64,000 bases of DNA, from positions 15,086,396 to 15,150,395 of the forward strand of contig JADWOT020000004.1 of the NCBI GenBank assembly GCA_036345935.2. Reading direction: 5' to 3'. The DNA is from Taenia hydatigena. Taxonomy: Eukaryota; Platyhelminthes; Cestoda; Cyclophyllidea; Taeniidae. The stretch's first letter is position 1. Each line of letters opens with the position of its first letter. The position numbers and the translations under genes are program-made. The notes below the pieces were generated by a model that worked only from the letters and a program-made list of their open reading frames with translations, was not told the DNA's origin and searched no databases. Positions 12,301 through 37,218 of this stretch are shown in pieces.

Positions 12301-15300
12301 CAGCCAGTGATAATGTTATCCTGTTTGCCATGACCCTGATTTGGTTAAGGAGAGACCGAGACTAAACCTACTTGACTTAAAAAACAGTTCAGCGTCGAGT
12401 CAAAACTTTGACTTGCCACATCTCAACAGGCAACGAATGAGCATATCAACTACAGAAAGTCAGTCTTCAGCTCATTAAACGCTTAGATCCCAACTCAAGT
12501 TTCCCATGTGGCTGGCTCATTGCCAAGGTTGGACTTACCCTCAAGAACAAAAGCTTCCAGGTCAATGTACCAATATATTGCCTTCTTATGGATTAATTAG
12601 CCTGGTGTCTGTAAACCTCTCAGTCTACACTGCTGTATTAGTACCGCAATGGAGCCATAATCGAAGATAACCTTAAAAATCCGTTCTAATAAAACGAAAT
12701 ATTGGAATGCGATTGATGAGTTTCAAAAACTAGGTGGGTGAGTTGCAACCTTAGTCATCACTTGGTCAAAATCCACTTACTGTAGCTGCTTGATCAAGTT
12801 TCACAAAGCCATTATAAATGAGTCCAAGTTGGGAGCAGTGTGTACAATCAGACATAACCCTCTCACCCAGCTATCGTTCGATTCCAAACCAGAATAAATT
12901 ATACAAAAGAAGTGCCAAACTCATGAAGTGGTAGATAGGTCACTGTCAACCACCCAACACAAATAGCGAGTGGTAACATGATCCACCTTTTTACCTTCCA
13001 CCAGTGAGAAGGGAAATGATTCCCAGCCCATTCCCCTTACCGAGTAGATTTTCCGCAGCAAATGGACCGATTCCGTGACAACTCTTATTTTAGAATAGAT
13101 GGGTGAATCCATTTTCCTCAGTCACATATGCCCTCTGTTCATCTCCGCAGTTTGGCTTAATCGTCTCGTTATCGCTCCAGGTTCAGACAGCCCTTAGAGC
13201 CAACCTTCTCAAACTGTTAACAAAACACTGCATTCATTAGCTGATAGCATCCTACCCCTATTGGGCGATTTGTCAAGACAACTATCTTGTTGCACTGGTT
13301 CTACAACAGACCTCATTTTAAACAATAACAACAATTGGGATTTCAAGAAAGCCATCACATGCAGAGACAAAAACCAGGTGATCACATAAATGAACCGCAT
13401 TGACGACCAGACATAATTGCAAAAGTAAAAGCCAGGAGTAGAATACGTCATACATTTTTACCCTTCAATAGCCCCATTTTGCCGAACTCCTCTCCCTTTC
13501 CCAACCAAACTGGGAAGGGCATCATAGCTTGGTGTAACTTCGAACAAAAGCCTGAAATATATTCGCCCTCAACTAATTTGTTCACCTCCATCTCACTTCT
13601 AACGCGATTGAATTACTTTAAAGTATAAACTTACGAGCCTGAAAAGGGATTACTAAATTATCAACCAACGCATCCACACAGCTATCAGCCGAAAAATTCG
13701 TCCTTCAAAGTTTTGAGTCGCTCACGCTGTGAAACTGACCCCACGATGAATTTTAAGAGCAATGTAGAATAACACCTACGAATTGACAAGGAAGTGGTCG
13801 AGGAGAAGATACGACGGATACCAATAAAAAAAAAACAAATTCAAGGTTGAAAATTCCAAAACGCTTTCCCTCACCGCTTCTTAAGACGATGGCTATCAGG
13901 ATCTCACGAAGAAGTCGGCTATCACCGCCTAATAATTTGGTTGCGCAACTATGATATTAATTGACATTAATAATTTCAACCATTTCAACTGCCAATTAAA
14001 GATAAAAAATATAGACGTCTTCAAATCAAGAGCTTCATATAGCTATTTAATCGCCTCAAACCCTACCAACATGTTTGCGACAAATGATTTCGCACAAACA
14101 TGAAGTGATTAAAAAACCTCACGGACGTGGCGCCGCTTATGACGAAATTGTTAATCAACGCCATAGTTTAGAACTCACCTGGTCCACTCGTGTGTGTGCA
14201 CGAGGCGAGCAACGCAGAGTGGATCGGCGTTAGCGTCGGCAGAAGCAGAATCGATGGCCTCCAAGATGACTGTCGTGAGACGTGGTGACAAACCGAGGAG
14301 TTGCGGCAGGCGCGATGCACCGATCGATGTTACTACGCGCCCACACTGCCTGCATTCGGTTGGGAGATCGGAAGACCAGCGGTTGTGTTGCTGGTACTGG
14401 CTCAACTCCTCGCTGGCTAAAACACGACCGCTGTGGAGGAGGAGAAGGAGCTGCTGCAAGGGCGCCTTCAGTCGCCTGCAGAGCTCTGGAGAGACGCTCT
14501 CTGTCTCGATTTTGTTCACAACTTCGACTGGAAGGTAGGAATAAAAGAATAAGCTCCATAGCTGATTTCGCGCATTGGCTGCTATTGAGAACAGAGTATG
14601 ATACAATTGGGACTTTGGCCTCGATTAGAGAAGCCACTTCGCACTAGCCTTATTTCCTATTAATATAGTAGATTTAATTAGAGTTATCAAGAAATCTTTG
14701 TCTTGGTTACTCAAAAAAGCTAAGCGCTTGATTTTACAGCCCTCCGCAAATGGGAGGCTGTAGAAAGAAATGGAGGTGAGATTGTATTTCTGCACTTTTA
14801 TCAAAAGTGCCAAATAACGGCCAAATACTCCTAAGCTCAAGTCGCATCCCAGAAGGAAACATTTCATAATGCACAGACAAAATCCAAAATGTAAACTGTT
14901 TGTAATACGTTGGTTGCTTGTTCAACTCTCGGTTTTTGGGAAACAGGTTACTTGAGCGCTCTGTCAGGTGGTTAGGCTGGTATCTAGACCATTAGAGCAG
15001 CCTCAAGATCTACTAATGCCTCCCATCGTCTTTAGGGAAGTCATGAGGCGCTACATACCTCTCAATTAAACTCATTTATGAAAACATGCTACAAAATTAC
15101 ATTGGCCATTATGAAGAAAGATACAGTTGAAATGCGGCCTCATAAACAGTTCTTTCTTACCACGGAACCACCATTTAAATTATTCCCGATTCAAGCAAAT
15201 AATATCACGATTGGTAAATCAAAAAAACGTTTTATGGGTGAAATATGCTGTAAACATTTGGAGAAATCCATGCTTCGATATTCTACCTATTTACAGTCCC

Positions 15301-18300
15301 TTCCATTTTCTAATCACGGCAATATCCCGATGAATTAAAAAAGCACCCTTTTGTCTGCTCTTCCACAGCCTTCATATTCAAACCGTTTCATTTATTTTTC
15401 CAGAAGAAAAGACAATCTTGTGCCACCATTTTGGGCTAATTGATGCTACCAAAATATTATTCGATGGGGATTTAAGGAAAATGTTGTTATGGTGTGTACC
15501 AAAGAGAGTGATGGCTGCCGTCACAAGTTTGATACAAATTGAAATAATAAATTAAATTAGCGGCTTTTACATGACAATTTCGAACAATAACTATAGGCCT
15601 CTTTACTCTGGTGAGCAAAAGGCAACAGGCTTAGCTCAATGAAGAAAATTTGGACGTTGACGTACACATGAGTAGGAGGACAGTCATAGTGGTGGAGCAG
15701 TTAATTGATTTCATGTATTGCACAAAGTTTGCCAACTGCTTTGGCTGCTGTAAAAGAGCCTCCATACGCATGTTTCTGGGCTAAAGGGTGAAGAAAACAA
15801 CGGGAATGAGTAGAAAGCACCATCGAATTAGTATGTACGGCTGTGCAGGCAAGGTTTTTATAACTTTGGTCAATCGCCTGCTTAAGGCGTAGGATTACTA
15901 GGTAGTCGCCCAAAGGAAAGAAAAACATCCACTAGGTTGGGACATTTGTAAAGCTGTGTGGAAATGCAATCGTAAATTGACACGACAATCACACATGACA
16001 TGGCATAGCCTTGAGCGAATGCAGCAACATGCGATGACACGTGGACGTTGATCACAAATGAGCAAGAAATGGCGCATACAGATCTACCTATTTCGCCATG
16101 ACCTTCAAGAAGGTCATTTTTGACTTCAACAATATTGCACACACTCCTAATCGTACAATGTTACTGTTTGCGAAGTGGCTTAGCAAATTTTTCGTCTCCT
16201 TACTTTCCCAGAACTGCACCTACATTTTAGCGAAGAACTGGACAATCTCGTGGCATTACGAATGGCTCTAAAACTGACAGCGATAGATTCCGTGAAGCGG
16301 AAATCGAAAATATTCATGAAGTCAAAGGCAAGGAGGGATATCAAAAGTGGGGCGAGTTCTGAGTAGGGTAATTAAATTTCGTGCTTAACTCAAACACACC
16401 ATCTACAAGACGCTCTACCTAATCAGACCATCGGTCGAAGAGCAAAATCTACGGATATAGCATACTCAACTTTTTTTCAGACATCAAGCCTGATAGACCA
16501 ATGAGCAGCAAAGCAAATGAATGGAGGGGAGGAAAGTGCCCAAAATGGAAACGCCCATAAATTCCTTAAGAACGGCGGATGCACAATACATTTTTAGCAG
16601 GACAGCATCCAGTCTACAGTGATGCTTTTCATATGAGTATTAACAAAGCTCAACTAGTCAAGATGGAAGCATCTCATTGTGATGCAGGCTCATCAGACTT
16701 CCATGCAATAGTTCTACCACGTCACAAATTCCACGCTAGCTGCGTTACTGGCCCTACAGTCCTTTTGCACAGCTATAACTTTTTTTATAAACTCCCAAAT
16801 CTAATGGGAATCTCAAAAGCCACCTACCAATTCTCTGGAGGTTTTGAGCCAATCATTGATGTAGGAATTCAAGAGAGGGACCATAGGCGCATTCGGGGGG
16901 TAATCGGTGTCATCCTGAACAGAAAGACGGTTATTTCGGCCGATCCTGTACAAACGCACAACTTATGACCCATAGAAGAGCAATGACACTCCCTTGGGTT
17001 CAGGTTGACACTAATTCATCTGAGACATCTAGGAGCTCAATAATAAACTTGTGAATGGCGTCACAGGGACTGCTGGTGTGCTGCATTCGTGAAGTGGGAA
17101 GGTGTTAATAAACAAATCTCACTTTCGTTCCCGATGAGGTAACTCTAGAGCTTGACCTGACCATACACACTCACCTAGGTGGTTTAATTACTTTTTGGAA
17201 ACTAAAACCTAATAAATAGGGCTGCAGGTCTGTGAAAGTAGCTAAATTTTCACTTCCTTATAAACGAACTAAAAGTCCAATAATATGGGAAATCAACGTG
17301 ATGAAATTCAGCAAAGATACAAAGCTTCTCAAAAAATGGCCAACAAACTTCGTTTGCGAGAATCATAGGCACTTGTGAAATACGTAAGCACTGCAGAATT
17401 AATTAGCATCGTCTATTGGGAACCCCCAACCACAGAATTTCGCGTATACCTATTTTCATTGTTTCCCGAAAAATAAACAGCTGGACCTATTAAACTTATT
17501 GTATGGTAAGAGAACGAGGTAAACTCACCGCAATAGGGTCAATCAGATAGAGAAAAACGGTGTTCAGAGAGTCCTAAAACAGGCAAGGCTATTATCATGA
17601 CAGTGAAAGCCGTGAAAGCTTGCACCAAAAGGGGACTTTTGAAGCTTCTAGTCGGCAATCATCCATGTCTCGTCACTCGAAAGAGTTGAACTTGTCTGCA
17701 AGACACTATGTAATCATATCAACTGTTAGTATGCACAAATATACAAGTAACCTGGAAAATATTACACAGAGGAAGTCTGGTTCCTCGGTCCCACGACCGT
17801 TATTTCTAATGCTTAGCCTGCATACGTAGCATTCAATCTTAAATATTGCGAGTAAAAGGGCGTTTGACTCACAGGATTGGAGATAGAGTCAAGAGCAGGT
17901 AAAAGAACGTGATTAGCGAGAATCTCGGTGAGAAGGGTCCGTGCACATTGAGCGGTTTGAGTGTGATTGAGACTAATGAAAAAGAGTAGTTATGCGCGTT
18001 TTTCCACAACATGGCCACTAGGACACACCAACATTCAATCAACCAGGAGCTGCCCTTGGGATCCTATGCTATGGTAGTAAAAACGAGCACAACACCAAGT
18101 GCAAAATATTCATTTTACTTATATATGCAATTAATGAGTTGAAAGACAGAATTTGATAAATGAGATTGAATTTTGGTGTTCTACAGAGCACTTCACAAAT
18201 AAGGAAGCAAAATCACTGTGGCAAAACCTAGGCATACACACGTATCAGTGGATCTCCGTACTTTTTGGATTTTCATAACTCACGAGTTTCGTAGGCGAAG

Positions 18301-20307
18301 CATTCGAATGAGAAGACTGATAGAACTTGAGATGCTCCATTGAAGACTAACAAGTTAGAATGGGGTGCTTCCAATTATGACATAGCCTTAAAAATAGTCT
18401 TCTGTAAATGAGATGTCACTTTTCTCTCAAATCGCTCATATATAGTCAAAATTCCCCAGTTATCTGCACAGCAAAACGGGTAATGTGTATTTAAGACTTA
18501 GAGGACTACAAAAAGGCAAAATGCTATGCCTACTCGAAACAGCATAAAACTTCACATTCATTAGTGATGCACGTGGCCAATAAGAAGTCGTATGCATTTA
18601 ACCTTCTTGGAATCATTAACCCTTTAGGTGCCAGGACCCCAAAAGAAGATCAGCCGCCACAGTCCAGATATTTTACTGCTCGAGTAAAGGCATGGTGCTC
18701 AAGAACTAAAACTGCGATTATCCTCAGCGAAAAGACATCCTGCATCTACTCCATTGTTTTGAACTCGATCAATCTGTTTGTAATAAACTGTGGTACAAAT
18801 TGACATTACGAATCAACGTAGTGGATGCACTCAAAACCACGCAAATGGAGAACGCATCCTCTGATGACCCACACGACGGATAGTTAGCGATCAATGTGGA
18901 ATATACTCTCAAAATCGCATGAAGATGGCGCATTTTAATTAAAAGGGAGAGATGGATAGGACTCACTCAGGTTTATGGTCCACGAGCTGATTATTCTTTA
19001 CAGAAGTCTGGTCTGGCATTTGGTGATGGAAAAGAGCCGATGAAAATGCCTGGTCTATTAGGTTAATTGCCTGAGCGGCTCCATTCCACGCCGGGGGTTT
19101 CCGGACCTCAACTTTACTCCATTGTTTTAAGCCTGGAGGGATAAGAAGGTGAGGCAGTAGTTGACGAACAATGCCTTGCAGATAGAGAGACTCCGCTTGA
19201 CGTGACTGCAACGCGGGATGGAGGTGATCAGCGGAGAAGAGACGCTGGAGAACCACATCGTCAGCCAGGGGTGGTTGGAGGGGTCCCTCATCTCCACTAG
19301 AGTATGTAGTAGATTCGAAGAATGCTGAAAGAAGGTGAAAGCTCGTAAGGAAAAGACCAGGAAGAGAAACGGAAAACAAAGATAGCAAGCGCCGTTTCCA
19401 TACGGGGAACAAAGGGTACACGCGGCAAGCAATGCAGCAGACAACCGCATGACGGTAATCTAACCAGATTGACTAGTAGCAATCATGGGAGCATAGAGGA
19501 GTGGAGATAGCTAGCTTACCATCTAAGTGACTAAAAACTGTAAAAAGACTATCAGTCAAGGATGAAAGAGGAAAGACAACTGATAATAAGTCGATATGAC
19601 GATAGGATTAACCTACCGTTTGTAAGGATCAAGAGGTGTTCCACATGGTGAACAACACATGGGAGGAGTTTCTGCTCTATCAGATTAGAAATATCCACCT
19701 AACAAGTTCGGAAAAAAGCACACTTTACCGCTTCTAGCCTTAGAAGAAGGACGCTACAAATGTGCTGCAGCTGGGCTTTTATATCAGCAGTAAACTTCTC
19801 ATCGTCAGTCAGTTTCCTGTAGGCAAAAATTGAAAATGAAAACAAGATTCAAGTTCCACCTAACAGGCAAATAACTGCATGTATGATAAAAAATAAGAAA
19901 CTCACGAGAACCAGCGAAGAATAAAGCGGTCAATGATGAGGTCAAAAATCTAAAGTTCTAGGTCAACAGCGAAATCCACATTACGTTCTGAAGGTTTTCA
20001 TTAGCATGAAGTGATAATTTTGGTATACGCGGATCGAAATATGAGCGAGAATGTCTGAAAATAAGCTAGACTACGAGAATATTACGCTAAAACACCACAG
20101 TTGCAGGGGTTTCGAGGCCTCAGAAATTTAGAAGAAAATAGAGTAGACTGCGATTTGTTATTTGAACAGAACCGTCCACATTTCGAGTGTCTATCCAATT
20201 TTGCCCTCAAGAAGTACAATGAGGAGCGTATTAACTTACCTTAGAAGATTACTGAGAATAAAGCCGAAATAAAAGCAAAATAAAATCAGTGGAATGAATA
20301 GAAGCAT
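161..20307 (-). CDS. SNX14: SNX14-like sorting nexin, 3'-partial, multi-exon
   Basis: This is a minus-strand gene recognised from exon translations that follow vertebrate SNX14 in order. Exons encode an N-terminal membrane segment, the PXA domain (motif RWFSKLTDDEKF; HPALQSRQAE with YLQ and LLPHLL), the end of the RGS domain (AYKTMCKTMETLYLPAYM), the PX domain (KWRVSIPFY; KYAEFYVLEQRLVEFHG) and the C-terminal nexin region (RLGKFVKSMP, KGQFTDKFLTAFRSSC). Known family role: an ER-anchored protein acting in lipid-droplet and endolysosomal lipid handling. Phases agree for 19949-18967 and for 8786-161. Exons are still missing between 20240 and 19949, between 18967 and 14527, and around the RGS domain (14179-11435). 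The C-terminus lies left of position 1. SNX13/SNX25 share the architecture, but the EFYVLE...EFHG and LAKE-KGQ joins favour SNX14. Confidence 0.85.
1745..1948 (-). CDS. SNX14: SNX14-like exon, post-PX linker
   Basis: The exon is 204 nt (68 codons, phase 0 at both ends) between acceptor tttccctccttcag and donor gtagac. It begins KGQFTDKFLTAFRSSC, which lines up with the KGQxxxxFIMNFINSC stretch right after the PX domain of SNX14. It joins in frame to the preceding exon ending LLAKE. An open frame on the opposite strand is a shadow. Confidence 0.8.
1949..5411 (-). other. SNX14 intron (and 385-1744): no gene seen
   Basis: The flanking exons join directly in phase (LLAKE to KGQF), so nothing coding for this gene is needed here. 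Short open frames on both strands (for example 3042-3290, 3677-3944, 4312-4596) match nothing I recognise. The 385-1744 intron is likewise empty to my reading. Confidence 0.6.
5412..5558 (-). CDS. SNX14: SNX14-like exon, end of PX domain
   Basis: The exon is 147 nt (49 codons, phase 0 both ends) with acceptor ttgtaattgttttag and donor gtttgtc. The translation has LLNQPFLRTSELMYTFLTSP, the closing helix of a PX domain. It is followed by SDIRLGKFVKSMPILLAKE, equivalent to the VNLGKIIKSVPGKLMKE of SNX14. This exon fixed the identity of the gene. Confidence 0.85.
6438..6585 (-). CDS. SNX14: SNX14-like exon, PX domain middle
   Basis: The exon is 148 nt, starting in phase 2 and ending in phase 0, with acceptor tttgtttctgcag and donor gtaagc. 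It encodes KYAEFYVLEQRLVEFHG and then HHFLESMKSYFERFLR, the typical PX-domain core helices (EFYxLExxLxEFHG). It joins in frame to 8229-8786 upstream and 5412-5558 downstream. The usual PPK-type proline loop is not evident (ISHRLHARRYG instead), so phosphoinositide binding may be weak. Confidence 0.85.
6895..7590. repeat. Inverted repeat, left arm (SNX14 intron)
   Basis: This segment is the reverse complement of 9330-10150. Positions 7211-7527 match 9382-9698 perfectly by eye over 317 nt. The flanks (7130-7210 and 7528-7590) are clearly homologous but diverged, and a further weaker match pairs 6895-7020 with 10025-10150. A 79-codon open frame inside is identical in both arms, simply because the DNA is. 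It also holds a small hairpin (ATCTTGGAG ... CTCCAAGAT near 7258-7285). It looks like two copies of one non-autonomous element in opposite orientation; the family is not recognised. Confidence 0.85.
8229..8786 (-). CDS. SNX14: SNX14-like exon, RGS-PX linker and start of PX
   Basis: The frame is open throughout and ends at donor gtaagtactg in phase 2. It has a basic Ser/Arg-rich linker (SRRSGRLRSRRRP), then KWRVSIPFYTSSG, a Ser/Gly/Ala-rich loop and GYYTVIAEREINGKTV, which form the first strands of a PX domain. The 3' boundary is firm. The 5' boundary is not. An acceptor ending cttaag at 8787 fits the phase left by the 11325-11435 exon, while a better pyrimidine tract precedes 8718 but would need an extra exon. 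The low-complexity insert within PX is unusual. The exon lies between the two arms of an inverted repeat. Confidence 0.75.
9330..10150. repeat. Inverted repeat, right arm (SNX14 intron)
   Basis: This is the reverse-complement partner of 6895-7590. It differs by an extra block of about 75 nt (roughly 9703-9777) within the arm, which is absent on the left. The two arms are separated by about 1.7 kb that contains the first PX exon of the SNX14-like gene. The open frames here (9461-9763, 9301-9489) are not credible genes. Confidence 0.85.
11325..11435 (-). CDS. SNX14: SNX14-like exon, end of RGS domain
   Basis: The exon is 111 nt between acceptor aatatttacattag and donor gtaaat. It encodes AYKTMCKTMETLYLPAYMES and then PEYLGRVG, matching the end of the SNX14 RGS domain (AYEHVLSLLENVFTPMF with SDEYF). 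It ends in phase 2, compatible with the downstream linker exon. It starts one base into a codon, so the preceding RGS exon should end in phase 2; I did not find that exon. Confidence 0.7.
13041..13083 (-). CDS. SNX14: Possible small SNX14-like RGS exon
   Basis: A 43-nt candidate lies between an AG at 13084-13085 and donor gtaagg. It would encode VVTESVHLLRKIYS, which resembles the helix before KTYC in the SNX14 RGS domain (SLHEELQKIYKTYC). The acceptor has a weak pyrimidine tract and phase continuity with neighbouring exons is not shown. It could be chance. Confidence 0.3.
14179..14527 (-). CDS. SNX14: SNX14-like exon, between PXA and RGS (probable)
   Basis: The 349-nt exon has a strong acceptor (ttattcctaccttccag) and donor (gtgagttc) on the minus strand. 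The likely frame gives EVVNKIETESVSPELCRRL, a Leu-rich helix (PLQQLLLLL) and ends LVHTHEWTR. Three other frames are open over much of it, reflecting GC-rich codons. The sequence is not clearly alignable to vertebrate SNX14. The call rests on splice sites, strand and its place between the PXA and RGS exons. Confidence 0.5.
14528..18966 (-). other. SNX14 intronic region: no confident exon
   Basis: Phase arithmetic (18967 exon ends in phase 2; 14527 exon needs phase 1) says at least one exon hides here, probably the end of the PXA domain. I could not identify it. The open frame at 16579-16968 on the plus strand has no recognisable motif and no splice support. Confidence 0.5.
18967..19324 (-). 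CDS. SNX14: SNX14-like exon, PXA domain C-terminal half
   Basis: The 358-nt exon lies between acceptor ccttctttcag and donor gtgagt. It encodes DDVVLQRLFSADHLHPALQS followed by RQAESLYLQGIVRQLLPHLL, the diagnostic PXA pattern HPALxSxxxExxYLxxLxxxLLPxLL. It starts with two bases of a codon completed by the single base left by 19617-19671. It ends in phase 2. The stretch between the two motif halves and the C-terminal LVDHKPE is divergent. Confidence 0.85.
19617..19671 (-). CDS. SNX14: SNX14-like exon, PXA domain
   Basis: The 55-nt exon has acceptor ctgatagagcag and donor gtaggt. It encodes KLLPCVVHHVEHLLILTN, the H-rich helix of PXA (SNX14: KLLKAAMKHIEVIVKA). It starts in phase 0 and leaves one base. 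The preceding intron is only 57 nt. Confidence 0.8.
19729..19816 (-). CDS. SNX14: SNX14-like exon, PXA domain N-terminal half
   Basis: The 88-nt exon has acceptor tttgcctacag and donor gtaaag. It encodes KLTDDEKFTADIKAQLQHIC and then SVLLLRLEA. The motif DDExFxxxI followed by an LLxRL helix is typical of PXA (SNX14: DVTDDESFVDELRITL). Phases fit both neighbours. Confidence 0.85.
19906..19949 (-). CDS. SNX14: SNX14-like exon, start of PXA domain
   Basis: The 44-nt exon has acceptor agaactttag and donor gtgagt. It encodes IFDLIIDRFILRWFS, matching the opening PXA helix (ELVLENFVYPWY). It begins in phase 0, while the membrane exon ends in phase 2, so an unlocated exon lies between 19950 and 20239. 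Confidence 0.8.
20240..20307 (-). CDS. SNX14: SNX14-like first coding exon, membrane anchor
   Basis: The ATG at 20307-20305 opens 22 codons of almost pure hydrophobic residues (MLLFIPLILFCFYFGFILSN) before donor gtaagt. An in-frame TGA lies directly upstream. A single N-terminal membrane segment fits the ER anchoring of SNX13/14/19/25 proteins; vertebrate SNX14 has two. The start is chosen because it is the only ATG before the hydrophobic run. Confidence 0.7.
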
Positions 20308-22073
20308 ATCAACACATTTTCACTTTTGCCACGACACAGTGAAATTCAATTGAATCGTAACCGGCAAACTGAAGTATGGGTACGCATAGCCGTAATATTA
20401 TAATCAAGCGCCTGGCTGAAGCCCGCCCACAGCGACGCATTTGGAGAAAGTTTGTGGTTCACTGATCACTCTCTAGTTGAGTTTTGCTTTTTTAAAGCTA
20501 GTAACTCAACTTATGCAATTATCTTATTTTTCAAATGCTACTGTGCGAGGCGTTAAAAAGCTAAGAAGTTAACGTAATTTCATTTTGATCCAAATCTCAC
20601 TTTATTAAACATGCTACCTAAAATAATTAAGTTGTGGCAGCTTAGCCAAACCTAAATGCGCTTAGCTGTGGTATACACCATGCAACTACTGCACTACAAT
20701 TCTGCATTAATTTCACAACGGTGAGATTAGCACAAAGTTCTATTTACGCTTAAAAAACAATCTATTTTGTGTACATGGGTGTTCTACAGTGATGTCTGGG
20801 GAGCTAGCTTAGTGTGCATTGATCAGCAAGGACATTTGTGTCCTCGCAGATTGTACCTTACTCGGCGGCTCGTCCCAGGGTATGGCGCTGGCTGCGTAAT
20901 ACGTATATTCTTTAAATGTGCTTCGTAGGACAGAGGCGGGAGAACAACTCGAACCTGGTGGCGGAGCGGCGCGACGACTCACAAGAGCGTGATCCATCCC
21001 CATTCTAAATTCTCGTACTAGGCCTCGCTGTACTATCTCCATTCTATAATGTGTCGAAACGTGTTCCGACTTCTAATAACATGAGCGACCAGAAAGAAGG
21101 GGAGAAACCCTCTACACTGGTGGCAGCGTTGGCGGACCTTCCCTATTTCAAGGAAGGAATGAATTTTGGGGATCGGATGAAAATCGCGAGGTTTAGCACT
21201 CACATGTACCGACCTCCAGGTTGTGAGGCGGATTTAGTGAGGTTGTGGTAATTGATATTTGTCAAGACAAAGACCACAAATCATAGCCAAGTGCATTTTG
21301 AATACTGCTGTCATAGTAGCACAACACGCTGAAACTTTTCTTAATCAAAAGGACTCATGTACCGGAATTTTAATGCTGAAAAACTGTATCAAATCTAATA
21401 ATCTAGGTACTTAGCAAAGGTTTTCAAGAAGCGGAATTATATAATGAAACAATGCAAGCACGGTAATGGTGTGCTTTTAGCTTGATTTCCTGTTTTTAGC
21501 AAAATGTTTGTTTTGATACGTAGGTGAAGTGCGGCCTGTTTGGCATGAATTTCATTTCAATGTGGTATGCGCTCAAGAAGTAGTGTTACGCAAGGTGGGC
21601 TTTTGACATCTATAGTTAATCCCAACTTTATCCTTTTTTTCAAAGCAGTCGTCCTGTTTTTGCGATTTTCCAGTTCCTAGTGGAACGTCATGCAACACAT
21701 TGTTTCCGTGTCTATACAATTGCTTGGTATTCTGTTACGACCTCTATTAGTTAGGGTACAGGGTTCGTTATTGCTGAAGTCTATTTTAGGAAGCGTAATT
21801 TTGATTTGAGGTCTTTCATGTGCTTTACTTACTGTTTATGCTAAAGCGCAAACATGCTAGTGTTTAGTGTCACCTTTGAATGTTCCCTTACCGGTTGCCT
21901 GTGCCGGATGGTCGATGCTAAAGCTTCCGTTTGTATGAATAGTATGTTGCGATCTACAGTTACTGCATACCTCTGCTGACCCGATGTTCTCAAACACATT
22001 TATCTGTTTTTTACATCTTGTGGGTATAATGGGTCGTTCTGTTTTGTACCCACATCTGCCTTACCGATTATAG
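20308..22073. promoter_or_regulatory. Head-to-head intergenic region SNX14 / KAT6
   Basis: The two genes are transcribed away from each other with about 1.8 kb between recognised coding exons, so their promoters and the missing KAT6 first exon should lie here. The first part (20308-20800) is AT-rich; 20850-21240 is GC/CpG-richer. No clear TATA box was placed. Confidence 0.45.
20810..21245. mobile_element. Possible LTR/gag remnant or KAT6 first exon
   Basis: A CpG-rich segment carries a plus-strand open frame (MSDQKEGEKP..., then ALADLPYFKEGMNFGDRM). It is preceded by two TGGTGGC-type sites (near 20957 and 21118) of the kind seen at gypsy primer-binding sites. The LPxFxEGxxF pattern is reminiscent of the start of gypsy Gag. 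No paired LTR was found and no pol follows. It could instead be 5' sequence of the KAT6 gene. Low certainty. Confidence 0.3.
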
Positions 22074-36715
<14,642 letters not shown>

Positions 36716-36989
36716 ATGCAGCTAACCCCTTTTTCCTGCCCTACCTCTGTTCGTATAATGTGTATATTTAATTGAAGTTGTAAGAATCTCTGTGCGCGTA
36801 CGGGATCAGTGGACCTTATTCTGCTGTTTGTTTCTTGTTGCACAATCGCGAGGAGAGAAAGACCACGAGATTCAGGTGTTATTGTACCCCCACAAGACCC
36901 ATCTATACTTATGATGCAGATATGCACTTTCTCAAATCATATCCTACTGTTGCACCGAATCCGTCACTCGCGCTCACTGATACACCAAA

Positions 36990-37007
36990 ATTAAAAGAAT
37001 TTTTATT
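36990..37007. terminator. Overlapping convergent poly(A) signals
   Basis: On the plus strand ATTAAA lies at 36990-36995, about 275 nt past the KAT6 stop. On the minus strand AATAAA occupies 37007-37002, sharing bases with the stop codon of the 37006-37218 exon. The two signals are separated by six bases. Confidence 0.5.
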
Positions 37008-37218
37008 ACACACCCACAGTTTTTGCAATCTGTTGCTGCGTTAGAGATCGCCGACTTCGGACCATTAGGGAGTCTACTGAATAGGCTGCCTCGACTGGCG
37101 CTGAAGGTGGCTTCAGCAAGAAAGTTGACTGTAAGGCCTGTCCAGAGGGGGGGACGCTTGTCTTTTTCAGACGAGACTTCTGGTTGTCCATGTTTATCGA
37201 ACCGTGAATCGAGGAGTG
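37006..37218 (-). CDS. Possible 3'-terminal exon of an unknown gene
   Basis: A minus-strand frame follows acceptor ccactcctaaatacag. It encodes HSSIHGSINMDNQKSRLKKT ... SRRSLTQQQIAKTVGV and ends TAATAAA, where the stop runs into AATAAA. If spliced, it is 71 codons including the stop. The sequence is GC-richer than its surroundings and Ser/Pro/Lys-rich; no family recognised. Upstream exons would lie to the right (37.3-44 kb) and were not found. Alternatively it is a 61-codon frame from the internal ATG at 37191. Confidence 0.45.
   Translation of the reverse strand, partial: HSSIHGSINMDNQKSRLKKTSVPPSGQALQSTFLLKPPSAPVEAAYSVDSLMVRSRRSLTQQQIAKTVGV

Noticed and set aside
12543..12585. Minus-strand candidate RGS exon (YIDLEAFVLE before a gtaagt donor)
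   Set aside because: It resembles SNX14 YIDVVKL, but its donor leaves phase 1, whereas the next exon at 11435 needs phase 2. The required frame has a stop.
16579..16968. 129-codon plus-strand frame inside an SNX14 intron
   Set aside because: No recognisable motif, no splice or promoter context and unexceptional composition.
18861..18900. Hammerhead-like CTGATGA core
   Set aside because: No GAAA core element or supporting stems at the required spacing.
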